From NCBI GenBank assembly GCA_036023115.1, contig JAYKKT010000061.1, positions 16,122,501 to 16,186,500 on the forward strand: DNA of 64,000 nucleotides. The letters run 5' to 3'. Source of the stretch: Brasenia schreberi. Taxonomy: Eukaryota > Streptophyta > Magnoliopsida > Nymphaeales > Cabombaceae. The position numbers and the translations under genes are program-made. This document shows positions 58,831 through 64,000 of the stretch, piece after piece (within the stretch, counting starts at the first letter, position 1; each line of letters opens with the position of its first letter). The notes under the pieces were generated by a model. It did no database searches and was not told where the DNA came from. It saw only the letters and a program-made list of their open reading frames with translations.

Positions 58831-61800
58831 AAAGCACTACATGGATCATGACCAATAAAGATGATCTCATAATAGAAAGGCTCTTTGTTCAGCTTCAAGT
58901 TGGATAAAGACAAAGATTCAATAATATATAAATCAAACAATTGAAACATCTTTCATATGATGAAATCAATTAAGACAAAACCAAAGACTAGTGTCATGGT
59001 TTGATTGATGATTTCATGTTTATATATGCTTAGCCACTTTTTTGTAAGGAGGGTACTAGACATAAGAAACCACAAGAAGGAAAGCAAAAATAAGAGAGTG
59101 AAAAGAGATAGAGAGAGGAAGAGGTGGAGGACATCTATATTACCTTTAATGTTGATCCATATCTTAGGATTTCTATTATATAGATGATTCTCCTTCACCT
59201 ATCAGTTACATTAGAGGCGGTTTGGCCTACTCATGCGAAGCAACTATCTTAAGCAACTTAGCTAGTTGGTAGTCTTCCTTTTGGAGTCTACAAGGTTTCT
59301 TTGTCCTTTCCTTCTATTTATGTTCTCTTCCTCCATATGGCTACCCATGTCCACTTGATTATTTCATGGCCTTCCCCTAAATAGGGGGTGTTCAGATTAT
59401 CAATATCACAAGGCCCTGTGAGGCTTAGTCTTTTAACTCGAGTGGGTCATTGTGCTGCCACCAACATGTGTCTTTCATAACTTTCTCAATTTCGAAGATT
59501 AACGCAATGTCATAAAATTCCATGTATCAACATCATGTAATGGTCGTAGGGCTAATGTTAGCCAAATCATATTGAAAAGGTTTAGATTATGAACTTATTA
59601 GATGTTTAATTAATTGTTTGGTTAATCCTTGGGATTGTCAACAATTTTATTGCTTTTAGACTACATGCAAGTTAGGTTGCCTATAGTATAAAGTCTATTT
59701 GCTAAGTTTGAAGTTCATATTCTTAACATATTGTGAAAAAGAAGAGACATGATTGAACTTTAACTTAATAGGCATTGGTGCATTTTGAGGATTATTCTAT
59801 TATATCCTATAGGTAGTTTTGGGAAGCTCTCTTACACTTTGCATTCTATCATAACACAGTGATTCTTTAGGATCATGAGGAAGTTAACTAGTGAATATTC
59901 ACATGTTTTGGTGTTGTCTTACCAACTTAAGTTAGCTTTCCTTTCATATTATTTGTTCAGAACATTTTGCTTGGGACATTGGTTGATTGATAACTATTTA
60001 GGGTGCAAAAACTCTCAACCTGTGATTCACATTCCCTTTAGTCTGGCATGATAAGTCAGTTGGAAGGAACTCTCAAGTCTTCAAATTGTAAAAGTTAGAA
60101 AAGCATGTCGACGTGTGTGTGACAAAATGACTCATTTATTTTAATAAACTACAAATTCTAAAACGGGTGTTCCTCCCAAGGTAGTTCATGCTGTTGCATT
60201 AAGTATTTTAACGTTGCAGGTTACAAGTAAATTTCTTTTAAGACATGAATCTACAATTGTTTGTATCTATGATTATGAAGTTAATTGAGTCAATTGTACA
60301 CAAAAACTAATCTTGAGTATGTCAAGTTTGACACTGAGACAGCTTCTTATACAATTCCTTCTGCTTCAATTTGGGGGAAAGATAAATGGTTGAGAGGAAA
60401 CTATATAAATTAAGAAAAACTTCACAAATGTATCCTGGTTTTGCACATTTATCAATATGGTCCTTGTGGTTTAGAATGTATGTTGTGATACCTTATGGGT
60501 TCTCCCATCTATTAAGTTAGTCCACACTTACTAATGGCATTACCTGAAGTTGACATGGAAGATGGCTGCTAACTATTAAATATTAAATTAAAGTTAATAT
60601 GAATTTAATACTATTAAATTTAATATATTATTAATTATTAATATTAATATTCACTAATATTTAAATGTAGTAGTAATTAATATCTATGTAAACATGGCAG
60701 TGATGCTAATGTGGCAGATGACATGAGAGGTAACATGACTATGGTGTTGATTCTTCCATAATGTAGTTCATGAATATGCTTACCAAGCTACTGTTTACAA
60801 ATCAATCTGCACATTTGTTCGCTTCTCAAATATGTCTAAAGGAGTGTGTGGGTTCTCCATTTACTCCACCACGAGAGATCTGCTGCAAGAAAATTGGATG
60901 TGTGGGCTCTCTCCATTTCCATATCCTTCTCTGAAGCTGTTGAAGGCTAAGTAGCAACTTGAATTTGATAACGTGCCTGTTTTGTTATGTTTCTAGATCC
61001 AAGTGTTTGCAGCAGCATCATTAGACGGAGGTAAAGTGGCCCCAGATGATATCCTCCTTTATCAAAGTCAACTTGCCAAGCCAATACTCTTCAGATAGCA
61101 ATTTATTGGTTGACTAAGTTCTTCTCAACTCTGTCAGGTACCATACCAACCTTTTCCAGCTTGTCTCCCAGTTGATGTCGCAGATAAGACTCGGTTATAA
61201 TGACCCAATTCCTTCAAAATCTTGGAATCTCCTTACATGTATATTGAATTCCTAGCTTCCTCCTAATCCCCCAGTTTTTTCTTGGATTGCATGTCATATT
61301 CCAACTAATTGGGTGATCCTTCCTATCACTTATGCATCCTACTATTTGTATTTGTGCTGAATTTTCTCTACCTCATTTACAGTTTTATTCGACAATGTAT
61401 CTAACACTAATAACCTGGGGTCCCCCTACCTACCAAATTAGTGATGGAACAGGCCCCTAGTGTTGCACAAATTTTGCCCTTTTCTTGTTTAGCCGACCAA
61501 GCACTTTATTGTTTCAAGATTTTAACATTAAGACTAATTCAACAAGGATGCCAGAAATTTTTCTTCCCTTGTTCCATCTTTCTCCAAAAGAAGCCTTGAA
61601 TTGTTGATTGCCCCAAACACATGGCTTCAAATCTAATTGTTTGTACCTTCTTATTTACATCTTCAATCAAAAGTTGATGGTCAGATTGCTTTGTAGAGAA
61701 TGCTCAAGCTAAAATTCCATGAATTCAATTCCCATTCCACATTGGTCACGATGCTATTCAGTCGCTTAATCACTCCCATATCCAAACCATTTTTGTCATG

Positions 61801-62855
61801 TCCAAGTAAATCATGAATCTTGAGCACCAAAGATTTATGAGGTGGTGTCATGTCCAAGTAACTCAGGTTTCTACAACTATAAGCTAAGCCATCTAAAATG
61901 GCTATAATCACATCAAATCCGGATCCAAAAGTAAGGAAAGAAAACTGGTTGTGCATCAAAAGCTAGTGGAGAACGTATATGCTTGCTAGGGATTTTAATG
62001 AGAATGAAATAGCTGTATAATAGAAAGGCTTACTACTTGCCCCCTCTATTTATGTACGCAAAAATTCTTGATGTATTTTCCAACACTAGAACACTAATGT
62101 TCATGTTTTCCAAGAGAATCCAAATGTCTCTGCCATACTGACCATTGTGGTGGGTCTAGAGAAGTTGTATGATCCATAAGGTTTTCTCTTGTGCAATGTG
62201 CATACTTTCTTTTCCAAGTTCCATGGTGTCAATGTACTCTGAAATGTTTGTACTGACAGGCAGCCACAAATTAGGGACTTTGTTGAGTGTTTTACTCAAC
62301 CCAATCCCAACCTCACCAAATTCGATGACCTGAACTTGAGTTATTCTTTATAATAAAAAACATAATTTCCCTCATGATTTACGGATAAAGAATTCCAACA
62401 ACACCGAATTGGATGAGCTGAATTTTTTTATATTATTTTAGAGAAAATAATTGTTAGATTGAATGCTACACATATAGGATGAAGCATGGTCAAGTTTTGT
62501 GTTATTTCTAGTAAGGGCCAATTTCAGATGAGAACCCATATTGTCAAAAATACTAAAATTGTCCAAGCACTTTCTATATCCTCTCTATACTCAATTTCTG
62601 CATTCCCTTCTCTTTACTTCAACGATTGATATTTTGTTCATTTTAGGCAATTATTACTTTCTTCATAATCAGAGAATGTATGAGTATATTACTAGGAAAA
62701 TAAAAAATAGAAAGAAGTTGAAGTAGGTTGATTTTTCCAAAGAGTTTGGGACTTTTATAGATTAATGTTGAATTTTGATACTTTTTCATTTTTGTAAACG
62801 TTTCCATGGTTTTGGGTCAAAGGAATAGAGTCGCTAGTTTTTTTAAATAGAGGAG
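58831..62855. other. No gene recognised; AT-rich palindromic block at 60560-60710
   Basis: An AT-rich stretch with many ATTAATATTAAT-type words lies between the direct words TGACATGGAAGATGG and AATGTGGCAGATGACATG, which resembles the core of a miniature element but has no clear terminal repeats. A minus-strand frame at 61681-61959 has no motif. The 58860-59200 interval may be the upstream part of the gypsy remnant. Confidence 0.35.
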
Positions 62856-62859
62856 CAAC

Positions 62860-63030
62860 CTAAGCGCATCTCTCTTTTGAGAGAGACGCAGTCTAATCGC
62901 ATTTCTCATTTGAGAAAGATTCAGCAGAACCATATTTCCCACTGACGAGAGACACAATTTGAGTCACGTCTCTCTAGAAGGTAAGGTAGAACTTCATTGT
63001 GTATCTCTCACAATTGATCTGTGGTTGTAC
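62860..63030. repeat. Array of short hairpins (CTCTCTTTTGAGAGAG type)
   Basis: Two perfect or near-perfect palindromes, CTCTCTTTTGAGAGAG (about 62872) and TTTCTCATTTGAGAAA (about 62904), lie about 32 bp apart. Further diverged units (GACGAGAGACACAATTTGAG, CACGTCTCTCTAGAAG, GTATCTCTCACAATTG) follow. It reads as a degenerate tandem array whose unit is itself a small inverted repeat. Confidence 0.6.
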
Positions 63031-63057
63031 CACACATCTCATATTATATATATATAA

Positions 63058-63860
63058 ATGCTTCACACTTATATCCCTCTAATAATGTATTACAAAATGA
63101 GAAACAACTTAAGCGAAAGTATACACAATGGACTAGATTCTGATAAGATGATGAGTGATGAAAATATTTATTATACTATGGATAAGGAGAGTAGAATTGA
63201 TTGTGGTGCACCTAATGATGAATCTTTCGACTTGCTAGTTGATAAAGTAGAGGACACATTTGTTGACTATGAGTGTGAGGAACTTGATTATTAACTTGTC
63301 TTTATGACAAAGGATGTATTTTACAATTGTAAATGTTGATAGAAGCACAATACTATTATGGTTATTCTTTATTTGAATAGTAATGGCATAACAAGCAATG
63401 TCTGACTTAGGTATGAAAGGAGTAACAAATATAGGGTGAGTAGAAATATTGATATTAAAAATAGTAGGTGGATGATATTAAGAAGGTAGAATATCTATTT
63501 TTACTAATAGGAGAAGGTGTAATTGATGGTTATTGGAAGTTAAATATAGTCAATGAGACACATAACCACCTTTAGGTTTGCATCTTGAAGTCATGCTTTT
63601 GAAGAGAGATTGAGTCAATATGAGTATAATGTGACACAAGACCTCACAAAAGTCATTGAAGTGAAAATATATACTCGAAGTGTGACAAAGGAAGACATGA
63701 CATATTTATGTATAATGTTCTATAATTTTTATTTTGAAATTGATAAGGAATATATATATATGATAGGTCCATTTGATATAAGTTTGAAGAAGCTTGTTTA
63801 CTCATCATACAAGAGCAACTATAAGGAGACAATAGAATTGAAGTAAAAAAAATATCTTCC
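63058..63860 (+). pseudogene. Possible FAR1/MULE-type transposase remnant
   Basis: The plus strand has an Asp/Glu-rich N-terminal ORF (63058-63294), then a broken stretch in which YWKLNIVNETHNHL (about 63531-63574) resembles the end of the FAR1 DNA-binding domain, where a Trp and an E-x-HNH motif are usual. Stops and shifts separate it from a later ORF (63610-63846). No MULE transposase core or terminal repeats were seen. The sequence runs to the window edge. Evidence is thin; it may be unrelated. Confidence 0.25.
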
Positions 63861-64000
63861 ATACTCTCTTACATTTTACTACTCATATAACTATAGATAT
63901 ATAAAATTAGTTGTTAATATGTATGTAAATCCTTTATTGTTTTTTACTCTTGTAATGATTGTTCTATAATATTGTACAAGATAGAGAGTTCATATGCAAG

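Noticed and set aside
1..64000. CRISPR-like or prokaryotic operon structure
   Set aside because: The tandem repeats found have no regular spacers, and the coding regions are intron-containing plant genes or retrotransposons.

Overview
This window is nuclear DNA from a flowering plant. It is AT-rich and gene-poor, with split genes using plant-type introns. It is dominated by decayed plant retrotransposons of the RTE and L1 LINE, Ty1/copia and Ty3/gypsy (Tat-like) types. I do not name a species. Nothing bacterial, organellar or CRISPR-like is visible, and I found no tRNA or rRNA gene.

Only two cellular genes can be supported. (1) An alpha-dioxygenase (alpha-DOX/PIOX, fatty-acid alpha-oxidation) gene is present as a broken gene. 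Three consecutive internal exons lie on the minus strand at 446-1746, the first of them with an in-frame TAG. The matching first exon, with TATA box, ATG and a phase-compatible donor, lies 39 kb away on the PLUS strand at 41040-41150. Divergent inverted copies of one repeat sit at 3826-4405 and 44065-44480, beyond both pieces. The simplest reading is that an inversion of about 40 kb cut the gene in its first intron. (2) An amino acid permease (AAP family) gene with seven exons spans 46263-50636 (458 residues) and looks intact. Its intron 5 uses a GC donor. Intron 6 carries a 1.3-kb antisense RTE LINE with a near-perfect 18-bp target-site duplication.

Layout: 0.4-1.7 kb, alpha-DOX exons; 2.5-6.4 kb, small tandem repeats, one inverted-repeat copy and microsatellites; 6.4-10.6 kb, no gene seen; 10.6-11.05 kb, L1 ORF1 fragment; 13.8-18.7 kb, a nearly complete but dead L1 LINE (ORF1, endonuclease, RT, RNase H), followed by a 392-bp tandem duplication; 20.5-22.3 kb, copia gag remnant and a GC-rich minisatellite; 23.3-24.8 kb, Tat-like LTR piece; 26.2-27.8 kb, Ty3/gypsy gag remnant; 31.1-40.2 kb, a minus-strand Tat-like LTR element without pol; 40.4-40.9 kb, two RTE fragments just upstream of the orphan alpha-DOX exon; 46.2-50.6 kb, permease gene; 51.3-55.9 kb, an old minus-strand RTE copy split by a full-length plus-strand RTE of the same family with perfect 20-bp target-site duplications; 58.06-58.83 kb, gypsy integrase remnant; 62.9-63.9 kb, hairpin repeats and a possible FAR1/MULE remnant.

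I see no new multi-gene system. The most notable signals are the split alpha-DOX gene, the nested LINEs, and the LINE inside a permease intron. Exon calls come from reading frames, splice signals and remembered family motifs, not from alignments or transcripts.
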